From Ruegeria sp. PrR005 (GTDB lineage Bacteria > Pseudomonadota > Alphaproteobacteria > Rhodobacterales > Rhodobacteraceae), in contig NZ_JAAGOX010000011.1 in NCBI RefSeq assembly GCF_010500245.1, forward strand, positions 372,001-436,000: DNA of 64,000 bases, read 5' to 3'. This document shows, one piece after another, positions 7,843-16,222 of the stretch. Under the pieces are notes generated by a model. The model saw only the letters and a list, made by a program, of their open reading frames with translations. It was not told where the DNA came from and did no database searches. Numbering within the stretch: the stretch's first letter is position 1; each line of letters opens with the position of its first letter. A program made the translations under genes and the position numbers.

Positions 7843-9255
7843 TTACCGACGTCCGTGTCCGGCCATGCCGCCCGAAACCTCCTCGGTCGCCTCTTCCCCC
7901 AACTCCTGCGGCAGGATGAGGTTCAGAACGATGGCGATGACGGCTGCAGGCAACAACCCGCTGGTCATCAGGATCCGCGCGGTATCGGGCAGGTGCTGCA
8001 CCGCGCCGGGCTCCAGCTGCAGGCCCAGTCCAACCGACAGCGCAATGGCAAAGATCACCATGTTGCGCCGGTTCCAATGCACATCCGACAGCATCGAGAC
8101 ACCGGCCGCCACGACCATGCCGAACATGACGATGACACCGCCGCCCAGCACCTCGATGGGCACGGTACGGATGATCGCGCCCACCTTGGGCACCAGCCCG
8201 CAAAGGATCAGAAACAACGCCCCGATGGTGACCACATGGCGGCTCATCACCCCGGTCATGGCGATCAGGCCTACGTTCTGGCTGAACGAGGTGTTGGGGA
8301 AGGCGCCGAAGAGGCCCGCAACCGCGGTGCCCAGACCGTCAGCATAGGTGGCACCGGCAATTTCCTTGTCACTCGCCTCGCGCCCTGCGCCGCCCTTGGT
8401 GATGCCCGAGACATCGCCTACCGTCTCGATGGCCGAAACGACCGCCATCATCGAAAACCCGATCACCGCGGCGAGCGAGAACTCGAACCCGTATTTGAAC
8501 GGCACCGGCAGGGCGAACCCGGCCGCGCGGCTCCAGCTGGTGCCGATCGCCTCGAAGGTCACCATGCCCACCATCAGCGCATAGACATAGCCCACGATCA
8601 GCCCCAGCAGCACCGCCGAAACCGACAGCATGCCGCGGGTGAAGAACTTGAGCCCCAGCGTGACCAGGATCACCACCAGCGCCGCCGACCAGTTGAGGAG
8701 CGAGCCGTATTCCGGTGTGCCGATGGCGGGCACGCCGCCCGCAGCGTACTGGATGCCGACCTTGACCAGTGCGAGACCGATCATCGTCACGACAAGGCCC
8801 GTGACAAGTGGCGGCAGGGCAAAGCGGATGCGCCCGATGAAGAAGCCGAGGCAGAAATGAAACAGGCCGCCGATGATCGCGCCGCCAAACAGGGCCGCCA
8901 GTGCGTCCACCCCCTTGCCCGCGACCAGTGGGATCATGATCGGCAGAAAGGCAAAGCTGGTCCCCTGCACGATGGGTAGGCCCGCGCCGACCGGGCCCAG
9001 TGTCACCGTCTGCAACAGCGTCGCCACACCGGCAAACAGCATCGACATCTGGATCAGGTACAGAAGCTGCGGAAAATCGGGCGAGTTCGAGCCAAAACCA
9101 AAGCCCGCCGCTCCCGCCACGATGATCGCGGGCGTGACGTTCGAGACGAACATCGCCAGCACATGCTGGATACCCAGCGGCACCGCCTTTGCCAGCGGCG
9201 GGGTGTAATTCGGATCGCGGAGCTGATCCGCTGTCCCTATCGAAGTGTCGGCCAT
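7843..9255 (-). CDS. Purine permease (NCS2 family)
   Basis: A 470-residue inner-membrane transporter of the NCS2 nucleobase:cation symporter family, with about 12-14 hydrophobic segments. The family signature is seen as QNVGLIAMTG in the second half. The segment FSLAAVIGFSMMAVVSAIET, with its conserved Glu, forms part of the substrate site. Sequence and context point to uptake of urate or xanthine, as in UacT and XanP. It is the last gene of the minus-strand set puuE/uraD-allA-permease. GGGAGG lies 12 bases before the start. The exact purine cannot be read from the motif alone. Confidence 0.9.
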   Translation of the reverse strand: MADTSIGTADQLRDPNYTPPLAKAVPLGIQHVLAMFVSNVTPAIIVAGAAGFGFGSNSPDFPQLLYLIQMSMLFAGVATLLQTVTLGPVGAGLPIVQGTSFAFLPIMIPLVAGKGVDALAALFGGAIIGGLFHFCLGFFIGRIRFALPPLVTGLVVTMIGLALVKVGIQYAAGGVPAIGTPEYGSLLNWSAALVVILVTLGLKFFTRGMLSVSAVLLGLIVGYVYALMVGMVTFEAIGTSWSRAAGFALPVPFKYGFEFSLAAVIGFSMMAVVSAIETVGDVSGITKGGAGREASDKEIAGATYADGLGTAVAGLFGAFPNTSFSQNVGLIAMTGVMSRHVVTIGALFLILCGLVPKVGAIIRTVPIEVLGGGVIVMFGMVVAAGVSMLSDVHWNRRNMVIFAIALSVGLGLQLEPGAVQHLPDTARILMTSGLLPAAVIAIVLNLILPQELGEEATEEVSGGMAGHGRR

Positions 9256-9322
9256 GATATCACTGTCCTCCCTGTGTGGATCATGGGGGTCTTGCCGCCT
9301 CTTTTATCGTGGGCAGCTTCAT

Positions 9323-9811
9323 CTATCCGGCGACCACCTCCCAAGGGTTGTCGAACCAGAATTCCTCAAGGTTGGCACCGGGGCCGATGCGGTCGACCAC
9401 CGCAAAGAGGCCGGGTGCCGCAAGCGGCGTCAGCACCCCGTGCCAGGTGCCACGATGATAGTTCACCGCCTGTCCCGGCTCGGTGACAAAGGCGCGCGGT
9501 GTGCCGGGGCGGCCATCCTCGTCGGGGGCCACGATCACCAGAAAGGGCTGATGGCTCATCGGGATGAAGGCCTGGCTGCCATCGGGATGCCGCTCGACCA
9601 TGTCGAGCGTGTAGGGCAGCGCGCGCGGGTTGGCGTCGAACAGGCTGATGCCCGCGCGCCCCTCGATGAAATCGAGCCGCGCGCGGTCATGATAGCGCCC
9701 GCACTGGCCCTGATTGATGATCTTGTCCGGTGCGCCCGAGACCGACAGCAGATCGCCGAAAGGCGCGAACGCCGCGACCGTGATCGGCTCTGTCACGATG
9801 CGACGGTTCAT
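9323..9811 (-). CDS. allA: Ureidoglycolate lyase
   Basis: A 162-residue AllA-family enzyme. It splits (S)-ureidoglycolate into glyoxylate and urea, the last step of the allantoin pathway. It has the cupin-like ureidoglycolate lyase fold with the family blocks FAPFGDLL, SLFDANPR, MVERHPDGSQAFIPM, NYHRGTWHGVL and IDRIGPG (here VDRIGPG). Its start overlaps the stop of the upstream puuE/uraD gene by four bases, so the two are translationally coupled. It acts directly after AllE, encoded at 1838-2665. Confidence 0.93.
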   Translation of the reverse strand: MNRRIVTEPITVAAFAPFGDLLSVSGAPDKIINQGQCGRYHDRARLDFIEGRAGISLFDANPRALPYTLDMVERHPDGSQAFIPMSHQPFLVIVAPDEDGRPGTPRAFVTEPGQAVNYHRGTWHGVLTPLAAPGLFAVVDRIGPGANLEEFWFDNPWEVVAG

Positions 9812-11223
9812 GAGGGCAGCACGTCGCGCAGGCGGAACTCGGCGATGCGTTCGACCTGGCGGCAGGCCTCGGCGAATTCGGTCTCGCGGTCATTGCCGAT
9901 GCGGCGCTGAAACGCGGCAAGGATCGAGGCCTTGTCATGGTCGCGCACCGCGATGATGAAGGGAAAGCCGAACCGCGCCACATACTCTGTGTTGAGCCGG
10001 GTAAAGGTGGTGCGTTCCTCGTCGGTCAGCGCATCCAGCCCGGCCGAGGCCTGTTCCGAGGTGCTTTCCGCCGTCAGCCGTTTGGCCTGCGCCAGCTTGC
10101 CCGCCAGATCCGGGTGGGCGGTCAGCACACCCAGCCGCTCCTCGGCACTGGCCGAGCGGAACATGCGGCAGAGCGCATTGTGCAGCCCGCCAGCAGTATC
10201 GTGGGCGGGGCCAAGCTCCAGCCCATGGGCGCGTTCTGCAATCCAGGGGGAATGTTCGAAAATACCGCCATAGGCCGCGATAAACTCCGCCTGCGCCATC
10301 TCGGACGGACGGGTGCGCGCCACCGGCGGGTGTTCGCGCGCCCAGTGTTCGGCGATTTGCAGGCGGGTGGCGAACCAGACATCCGCGTGCCCGCGCGCAT
10401 AGTCGAGGAAGCGTTTCAGCGCCATCACCCGGCCCGGTCGCCCGATCAGGCGGCAATGCAGGCCGATGGAGAGCATCTTGGGCGCGCCCTCGGCCCCTTC
10501 GGCATAGAGCGCGTCGAAGCTGTCCTTGAGATAGGCATAGAACTGATCGCCCGAGTTGAACCCCTGCGGCGTGGCAAAGCGCATGTCGTTGCAGTCGAGC
10601 GTATAGGGCACGATCAGCTGGTCGCGCCCGCCCAGCCGTTTCCAGTAGGGCAGATCGTCGTCATAGGTGTCGGCGATGTAATCCATCCCGGCCTCGGACG
10701 CGAGGCGCACGGTGTTCATCGAACACCGCCCGGTGTACCAGCCGCGCGGGCGGCTGCCCGTCACCTCGGTATGCAGGCGGATCGCCTCGGCGATCTGGGC
10801 GGCTTCCTCCTCCTCTGGCATGTCCTTGTGTTCGACCCATTTCAGCCCGTGGCTGGCAATCTCCCAACCGGCCGATTTCATCGCCGCGACCTGATCGGGC
10901 GAGCGGGCCAGCGCGGTGGCCACGCCATAGACGGTAACGGGCAGGTCCCGCATCAGCCGGTGCAGACGCCAGAACCCGGCCCGCGCGCCGTATTCATAGA
11001 TCGTCTCCATGTTCCAATGGCGCTGGCCCGGCCATGGCGCGGCACCGACGATCTCGGACAGGAACGCCTCGGACGCCGCATCGCCATGCAGGATGTTGTT
11101 CTCGCCGCCCTCTTCATAGTTCAGTACGATCTGCACCGCGAGCTTTGCGCCGCCCGGCCAGTTCGCCTTGGGCGGCATGGCGCCATAGCCGATCATGTCG
11201 CGGGGGTATCGGGGGGCGGTCAT
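9808..11223 (-). CDS. puuE: Allantoinase PuuE fused to OHCU decarboxylase
   Basis: A 471-residue bifunctional purine enzyme. Residues ~1-300 are the metal-independent allantoinase PuuE, built on the polysaccharide-deacetylase fold (NYEEGGENNILHGD, then ASHGLKWVEH, then GWYTGRCSMNT). It opens allantoin to allantoate. Residues ~310-471 are 2-oxo-4-hydroxy-4-carboxy-5-ureidoimidazoline decarboxylase (UraD): AGGLHNALCRMF, then LTAHPDLAGKLA and RFGFPFIIAVR. This part makes S-allantoin from OHCU. One chain thus performs two successive steps. I use the ATG at 11223 rather than a TTG two codons upstream. It heads the minus-strand operon with allA and the permease, and is divergent from hiuH. Confidence 0.94.
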   Translation of the reverse strand: MTAPRYPRDMIGYGAMPPKANWPGGAKLAVQIVLNYEEGGENNILHGDAASEAFLSEIVGAAPWPGQRHWNMETIYEYGARAGFWRLHRLMRDLPVTVYGVATALARSPDQVAAMKSAGWEIASHGLKWVEHKDMPEEEEAAQIAEAIRLHTEVTGSRPRGWYTGRCSMNTVRLASEAGMDYIADTYDDDLPYWKRLGGRDQLIVPYTLDCNDMRFATPQGFNSGDQFYAYLKDSFDALYAEGAEGAPKMLSIGLHCRLIGRPGRVMALKRFLDYARGHADVWFATRLQIAEHWAREHPPVARTRPSEMAQAEFIAAYGGIFEHSPWIAERAHGLELGPAHDTAGGLHNALCRMFRSASAEERLGVLTAHPDLAGKLAQAKRLTAESTSEQASAGLDALTDEERTTFTRLNTEYVARFGFPFIIAVRDHDKASILAAFQRRIGNDRETEFAEACRQVERIAEFRLRDVLPS

Positions 11224-11453
11224 GGGCAAGGTCCTGCGTTTTACGGATATCCGATTTCCTCAATAGCTCAGAAAATCACGACCGTTTATCAAATGCAATT
11301 TGACGCAGCTTTTGGAAATGACAAAGAGCGCGACGCGAAGAAGGCGCGGCGATAGGCGCGATCTTCAAAAAGGAGCAGAAACTGTCTCGCCGGATCGGGG
11401 TTTGCATGTTTCCTGCCCAATGTGAAATCTGAAGCGAACGACAGGAGACCGGG

Positions 11454-11810
11454 ATGAACGGATATCTGACCACACATGTTCTGGACACCGCGCGCGGCTG
11501 TCCCGCCGAAGGGCTGACCATCACGCTTTTCCGGCTGGATGGGGGAGCGCGACAGCAACTGGCCGAAATGCGCACCAATGACGATGGGCGCACCGACAGC
11601 CCGATCCTGCCCAAGGAGGAATTCGTACCCGGGGTTTACGAACTGGTCTTCGCCGCGGGGGACTATCTGCGGAGAACCGGCCAATCCGGCGATGAGCCGC
11701 TGTTTCTGGACGAGGTGCCGATCCGGTTCGGGATCACCGATGGCGCGGCGCATTACCATGTGCCGCTGCTCTTGTCGCCCTTCGGCTATTCGACCTATCG
11801 CGGCAGCTAG
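11454..11810 (+). CDS. uraH: 5-hydroxyisourate hydrolase (transthyretin-like)
   Basis: A 118-residue HIUase. It hydrolyses 5-hydroxyisourate, the unstable product of urate oxidation, to OHCU. Family marks are the N-terminal LTTHVLDTARGCPAEG, the internal TDSPIL, and the C-terminal signature ending SPFGYSTYRGS. AGGAGA lies close before the ATG. The gene is divergent from puuE/uraD, which uses its product, with a 230-base shared regulatory region that includes a CGGATATCCG palindrome at 11244-11253. No signal peptide, so it is cytoplasmic. Confidence 0.95.
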   Translation: MNGYLTTHVLDTARGCPAEGLTITLFRLDGGARQQLAEMRTNDDGRTDSPILPKEEFVPGVYELVFAAGDYLRRTGQSGDEPLFLDEVPIRFGITDGAAHYHVPLLLSPFGYSTYRGS

Positions 11811-11822
11811 GGCGACGGGGCA

Positions 11823-11876
11823 CTCCCGCCCGTCGATCGGGCATCAAAGATGCCCTCCTCCTGTTGGGCCGGGCGC
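11823..11876 (+). repeat. Intergenic repeat (type 1, copy 2)
   Basis: Blocks CTCCCGCCCG (11823-11832), GCATCAAAGATGC (11841-11853, a small hairpin with its flanking G/C) and TTGGGCCGGGCGC (11864-11876) match the element at 7768-7822. The gap between the first two blocks is eight bases in both copies; the second gap is ten here and eleven there. It begins 13 bases after the uraH stop, between convergent genes, as does copy 1. Confidence 0.65.
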
Positions 11877-12000
11877 CTCGCCCAAGGGCGCGGCGCGGTC
11901 ACGCTGGGGGCAACCTTGCCGCTTGGACCGACCGCGCCGGACCCAACTCCGGGCATCGCCCGGCAGGGCGGTGACCCGGAGGCGGGAGCGCTTGCCGCGC

Positions 12001-12924
12001 TCAGGCGGCGCGCGCTTCGGCGGCTTTGACTGCACGACCGATCCGTTCGGTCATGAACTCCATCAGCAGGCGCGTCTTGGGATCCTGGTGCCGCCGGTGG
12101 GTATAGAGGCAAGCCATCTGCACCGGCACCGGCGGTGTCTGCGGCGCCACCGGCACAAGACGGCCGTCCTTGAGGTGCTCGGCCACTTCGAAAACGGGTT
12201 TCAGCGCGATCCCCTGCCCGGACAGTGCCCAGTCGGTCAGCACATCGCCATCATCGCATTCATAGCGCCCCGAAACGGCAAAGCGGCGCGGGCCATCCGG
12301 GGTCTGAAGCATCCATTGAAACTCGGTCGCGCCGGGAAACCGCAGGTTGAGGCACTCGTGACGCTGGTCGATCAGCGCCTGTCCGTGTTCGGGCAGGCCA
12401 CGGCGCGCAACATAGTCGGGGGCCGCGCACAGCACCCGCCGGCAATCGGCGATCTTGCGGATACGCAGGTTGCTGTCCTCGGGCTGGCCGAGGAAGAAGG
12501 CGAGATCCAGCCCCTCGGTGGTCAGATCCACGGTGCGGTCGGTCAGGCGCAGGCGGATGTCAATCTGGGGATATTGCACCAGGAATTCCGGCACGTTCGG
12601 TGCCAGCAGCCGCCGCCCCAGACCCAGGGGCGCAGCGACATAGATCGCGCCGCGCGGCGCCTCGGTCAGGTGCATGACCTGCGCCTCGGCCTCGTCCACC
12701 GCTTCGAGCACTGCAACTGCCCCGGGATAGAACGCCCGCCCCTGTTCAGTGGGCGTCAGGTTCCGGGTGGTGCGCTGGAACAGTCGCACGTTCAGGTGCT
12801 CTTCGAGCTGCGAAATCCGGGCCGAGGTTACCGCCGGCGAGATCCGCAAGTCGCGTCCGGCGGCCGACATGCTGCCCAGATCGTAGACCCGCACGAAGGT
12901 TCGGATATTGTCGAGATAGGACAT
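12001..12924 (-). CDS. LysR-family transcriptional regulator
   Basis: A 307-residue LTTR. The N-terminal winged helix-turn-helix occupies residues ~2-60 (FVRVYDLGSMSAAGRDLRIS, then ARISQLEEHL). The effector-binding domain fills the rest, with the typical LDLAFFLGQPEDS segment. I place the start at the ATG at 12924, where the LysR N-terminus begins. It is divergent from puuD, with only 95 bases between them. That region has opposing TTCCGGA and CCGGAA-containing arms, so control of urate oxidation genes by a purine-derived ligand is likely. No direct evidence names the ligand. Confidence 0.88.
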   Translation of the reverse strand: MSYLDNIRTFVRVYDLGSMSAAGRDLRISPAVTSARISQLEEHLNVRLFQRTTRNLTPTEQGRAFYPGAVAVLEAVDEAEAQVMHLTEAPRGAIYVAAPLGLGRRLLAPNVPEFLVQYPQIDIRLRLTDRTVDLTTEGLDLAFFLGQPEDSNLRIRKIADCRRVLCAAPDYVARRGLPEHGQALIDQRHECLNLRFPGATEFQWMLQTPDGPRRFAVSGRYECDDGDVLTDWALSGQGIALKPVFEVAEHLKDGRLVPVAPQTPPVPVQMACLYTHRRHQDPKTRLLMEFMTERIGRAVKAAEARAA

Positions 12925-13019
12925 TGTTCCGGATTTTTTGATACAGCTTGGCAATATGCTGGAATACCGGAAAAAATGGCTCTTGCATAGTCTGGTGAAA
13001 ACAGTTCGGAGACCGTCTC

Positions 13020-14249
13020 ATGTATGATCTTGCCGTGTTCTGGGAATGGCTGGGCTTTGGCGTGCGCTGGCTGCATGTAATCACCGCCGTGGCCTGGATC
13101 GGATCATCGTTTTATTTCATCGCGCTCGACCTCGGGCTGCGCAAGGCGCCCGATCTGCCGCCCGGCGCCCATGGCGAAGAATGGCAGGTACATGGCGGCG
13201 GGTTCTACCACATCCGCAAGTTCCTTGTCGCGCCCGAGCGGATGCCGGAACACCTGACCTGGTTCAAATGGGAAAGTTATTCGACCTGGCTCAGCGGTTT
13301 TGCCCTGTTGATGATCGTCTATTGGGCGGGGGGCGAGCTGTATTTGATCGACCAGTCCAAGGCAGAGCTGGCGCTGTGGCAGGGCATCCTGATCTCGGCG
13401 GCGACGCTGTCGGTCGGCTGGCTGGTCTATGATCGGCTGTGCAAATCCGGCCTGGCCGAGCGCCCGACCCTGTTGATGGTGCTTCTCTTTGGCCTGCTGG
13501 TGGTGATGGGCTGGGCACTGAACCAGGTGTTCACCGGGCGGGCCATGATGCTGCATTTGGGTGCCTTTACCGCCACGATCATGAGCGCCAACGTCTTCTT
13601 CATCATCATCCCCAACCAGAAGATCGTGGTGGCCGACCTGATGGCCGGGCGCGCGCCCGATCCGAAATACGGCAAGATTGCCAAGCTGCGCTCGACCCAT
13701 AACAACTATCTGACGCTGCCGGTCGTGTTCCTGATGCTGTCGAACCACTATCCGCTGGCCTTTGCCACCCAGTACAACTGGATCATCGCGGCGCTGGTGT
13801 TTCTGATGGGGGTGACGATCCGGCATTATTTCAACTCGCTGCATGCCCGCACCGGCAACCCGACATGGACCTGGTTGGTGACTGCGCTGCTGTTCCTCGC
13901 CATCATGTGGCTGTCCACCGCCCCGATGCACCAGCCGCTGGAAGAGGCCGAGGCGCAGCCAATGACCGCGACCGAGCAGCGCGTCGCAGCCGCCCCCGGC
14001 TTTGCCGAGGCGCATGACGTGGTGCTGGGGCGCTGTTCGATGTGCCATGCCCGCGAGCCGGTCTGGGAGGGCATCCTCTGGGCGCCCAAGGGCGTATTGC
14101 TGGAAACCGAGGCCGATATCGTCCGCAATGCCCGGGCGATCTATGTGCAGTCGGGCGTGACCCATGCGATGCCCCCGGCCAACGTGACCTTCATGGAGCC
14201 CGAGGACCGGGCCGCCATCGTTGCCTGGTACCGCGCCGCCACCGAGTAA
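13020..14249 (+). CDS. puuD: Urate hydroxylase PuuD, membrane-bound with cytochrome c domain
   Basis: A 409-residue inner-membrane protein. About eight hydrophobic segments fill residues ~1-305 and carry family blocks such as RWLHVITAVAWIGSSFYFI and FKWESYSTW. A C-terminal cytochrome c domain has the heme site C339-SM-C342-H343 and a downstream Met. PuuD oxidises urate to 5-hydroxyisourate and passes electrons to the respiratory chain instead of oxygen, replacing the soluble uricases. GGAG lies eight bases before the ATG. It feeds uraH and the puuE/uraD fusion encoded next door. The divergent LysR gene is the likely regulator. Confidence 0.95.
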   Translation: MYDLAVFWEWLGFGVRWLHVITAVAWIGSSFYFIALDLGLRKAPDLPPGAHGEEWQVHGGGFYHIRKFLVAPERMPEHLTWFKWESYSTWLSGFALLMIVYWAGGELYLIDQSKAELALWQGILISAATLSVGWLVYDRLCKSGLAERPTLLMVLLFGLLVVMGWALNQVFTGRAMMLHLGAFTATIMSANVFFIIIPNQKIVVADLMAGRAPDPKYGKIAKLRSTHNNYLTLPVVFLMLSNHYPLAFATQYNWIIAALVFLMGVTIRHYFNSLHARTGNPTWTWLVTALLFLAIMWLSTAPMHQPLEEAEAQPMTATEQRVAAAPGFAEAHDVVLGRCSMCHAREPVWEGILWAPKGVLLETEADIVRNARAIYVQSGVTHAMPPANVTFMEPEDRAAIVAWYRAATE

Positions 14250-14416
14250 CAGCGGCATATTGCCTGTTCCGGCATCGCACCTACTATCCTTTGGGGTGCG
14301 GGGCGCATTCTGCGTTCCTATTGCGCGCGGGACTGTGTTATCCCGGATATGTCTTGCGAGTCATCCTTGGGGGGAGGGCCCGTACTGTTGAGGCGGAGCT
14401 GTCTGGAGCCGGTTGA

Positions 14417-16222
14417 ATGACGTTCAAAGGCGCTATTGGTGCCCTGTCGCGTGGCCTTGTGGCCGCGGGTTTTCTGTTTGCTCCGGGGGCGGCCACAGCG
14501 CTCGAAGCGACCTTGACGGCCCCGGGCGCATCAGAAGAACTGATCGAGAGATTGGAACAGAGTTCTGCGGCCCTGTCAGCGCCGGCGCGCGGTCTCGATT
14601 CGCCGCTGGAACTTCTGTCCTCGGCGCTGGCCGACTATCGGACGCTGATCCAGATCCTCTATGACGAGGGATACTTCAGCCCGGTTGTGCATATCCGGCT
14701 CGACGGTCGCGAGGCTGCCAGTATCGACCCGATCCAGACACCAGCCCGGATCGACCGGATCGAGATCAGCGTCGAAACCGGCCCGCCCTTCCGCTTCGGG
14801 ACGGCGCGGATCGACCCGATCACACCCGGCAACATGGTTCCACCTGAGTTCGCACCAGGACAGCCTGCATCGACCGAGGTGCTGCAATCGACGGTACGCG
14901 CCAGCATTTCGGGCTGGCGCGATGCGGGTTACCCCAAGGCGAAGGTCGGTGATCAGCGTATTCGGGCACGTCATGCCGAGGCCGAACTGGACGCCGAGAT
15001 ACGCCTGTTACCGGGACCGCAACTGCGGTTTGGCCAGATGCATATCGACGGCGAAACCGACGTCAAGCAGGACTCCATTCGCAGGATCGCCGGTTTTCCA
15101 ACCGGCGAAATCTATTCGCCGGCCCATGTGCAAAAGGTCGGCACCCGTTTACGCCGGACCGGAACCTTCAACCTGGTTTCGATCAAGGAACGCGAAACGC
15201 CCAACCCCGACGGCACGCTCGATTTTGACGCCACCTTCGAAGACCTGCCAAAACGCCGGATCAGCTTTGGCGCGGAACTGTCGTCGCGCGACGGGCTCGA
15301 CCTGTCCACAGTCTGGATCCACCGCAACCTGACGGGCCGGGCAGACCGGCTGCGGCTGGAGGCGACGGTCCGCAACATCGGCGGCACCGAGGATATCGAC
15401 GGCCGCATCGGTTTTCGCCTGGAGAAACCCGACCGGCTGGGGCCGGATGACAGCATCTTTTACGTCGGCGAGGCTGAACGCCGCAACCGGACGCATTACA
15501 ATATCACACGCGCGGTTCTGGGTGTGGGCGCGCGGCGCACCTTTTCAGACGAACTCTATGCCGAGGCGGCCGTCGGCTTCAGCTATGGCGATGCGTCTGA
15601 CGCCTTCGGCTCGGGCCGCAAGTTCCGCTATTTCGGGTTGAATACCACTTTCGAATGGGACAAGCGCGACAACAAGGTCAGCGCGACGCGGGGGTTCTAC
15701 CTGAATGCCGGGCTTACCCCCTTTATCGGGCTGTCCGGTACCAAGTCCGGCGCGCAGCTTCTGGCCGATGGCCGGGTCTATTGGGACATCGGCACCGAGG
15801 GCCGGCTGGTTCTGGCGGGGCGGATGCAGCTCGGCTCGGTCGTCGGCCCGTCGCTGTCCGAGGTATCGCCGGAACTGCTGTTCTTTTCCGGCGGCGCGGG
15901 CACGGTGCGCGGCCAGCCGTATGAAAGCCTGGGCATTCCCGTTGGCGCAAACACGGCGGGCGGCCGGTCGTTCCTTGGCCTGTCGACCGAGGTGCGCGGC
16001 AGGGTGACCCAGAACATCTCGCTGGTCGGCTTCTATGACTTCGGAATGGTCGGCGACTCGGCCTTTGTCGGCTCCGGCTCCGACAGCCATGCGGGCGCCG
16101 GTCTGGGCGTACGCTATGATCTGGGCGGGTTCGGGCCGCTGCGGCTCGACCTTGCCTATCCGACCAGCGGCGCGACCGGCGACGGTCTGCAATTCTACAT
16201 CGGTATCGGGCAGGCATTCTGA
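14417..16222 (+). CDS. tamA: Outer-membrane translocation and assembly protein TamA
   Basis: A 601-residue Omp85-superfamily protein. A signal peptide (residues ~1-31, ending near AATALE) is followed by about three POTRA domains (to ~residue 280) and a 16-strand-type beta-barrel. The lid-loop RGF-like motif appears as GTVRGQPYES, and the chain ends in Phe as outer-membrane barrels do. TamA works with the periplasm-spanning TamB to insert autotransporters and other outer-membrane proteins, and to support lipid transport. GGAG lies eight bases before the ATG. The stop codon and the tamB start share one base, so the pair is translationally coupled. Confidence 0.94.
   Translation: MTFKGAIGALSRGLVAAGFLFAPGAATALEATLTAPGASEELIERLEQSSAALSAPARGLDSPLELLSSALADYRTLIQILYDEGYFSPVVHIRLDGREAASIDPIQTPARIDRIEISVETGPPFRFGTARIDPITPGNMVPPEFAPGQPASTEVLQSTVRASISGWRDAGYPKAKVGDQRIRARHAEAELDAEIRLLPGPQLRFGQMHIDGETDVKQDSIRRIAGFPTGEIYSPAHVQKVGTRLRRTGTFNLVSIKERETPNPDGTLDFDATFEDLPKRRISFGAELSSRDGLDLSTVWIHRNLTGRADRLRLEATVRNIGGTEDIDGRIGFRLEKPDRLGPDDSIFYVGEAERRNRTHYNITRAVLGVGARRTFSDELYAEAAVGFSYGDASDAFGSGRKFRYFGLNTTFEWDKRDNKVSATRGFYLNAGLTPFIGLSGTKSGAQLLADGRVYWDIGTEGRLVLAGRMQLGSVVGPSLSEVSPELLFFSGGAGTVRGQPYESLGIPVGANTAGGRSFLGLSTEVRGRVTQNISLVGFYDFGMVGDSAFVGSGSDSHAGAGLGVRYDLGGFGPLRLDLAYPTSGATGDGLQFYIGIGQAF

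Noticed and set aside
7798-8979. A 393-codon open frame antisense to the purine permease
   Set aside because: It is a shadow frame; the opposite strand shows the NCS2 signature and regular hydrophobic segments.
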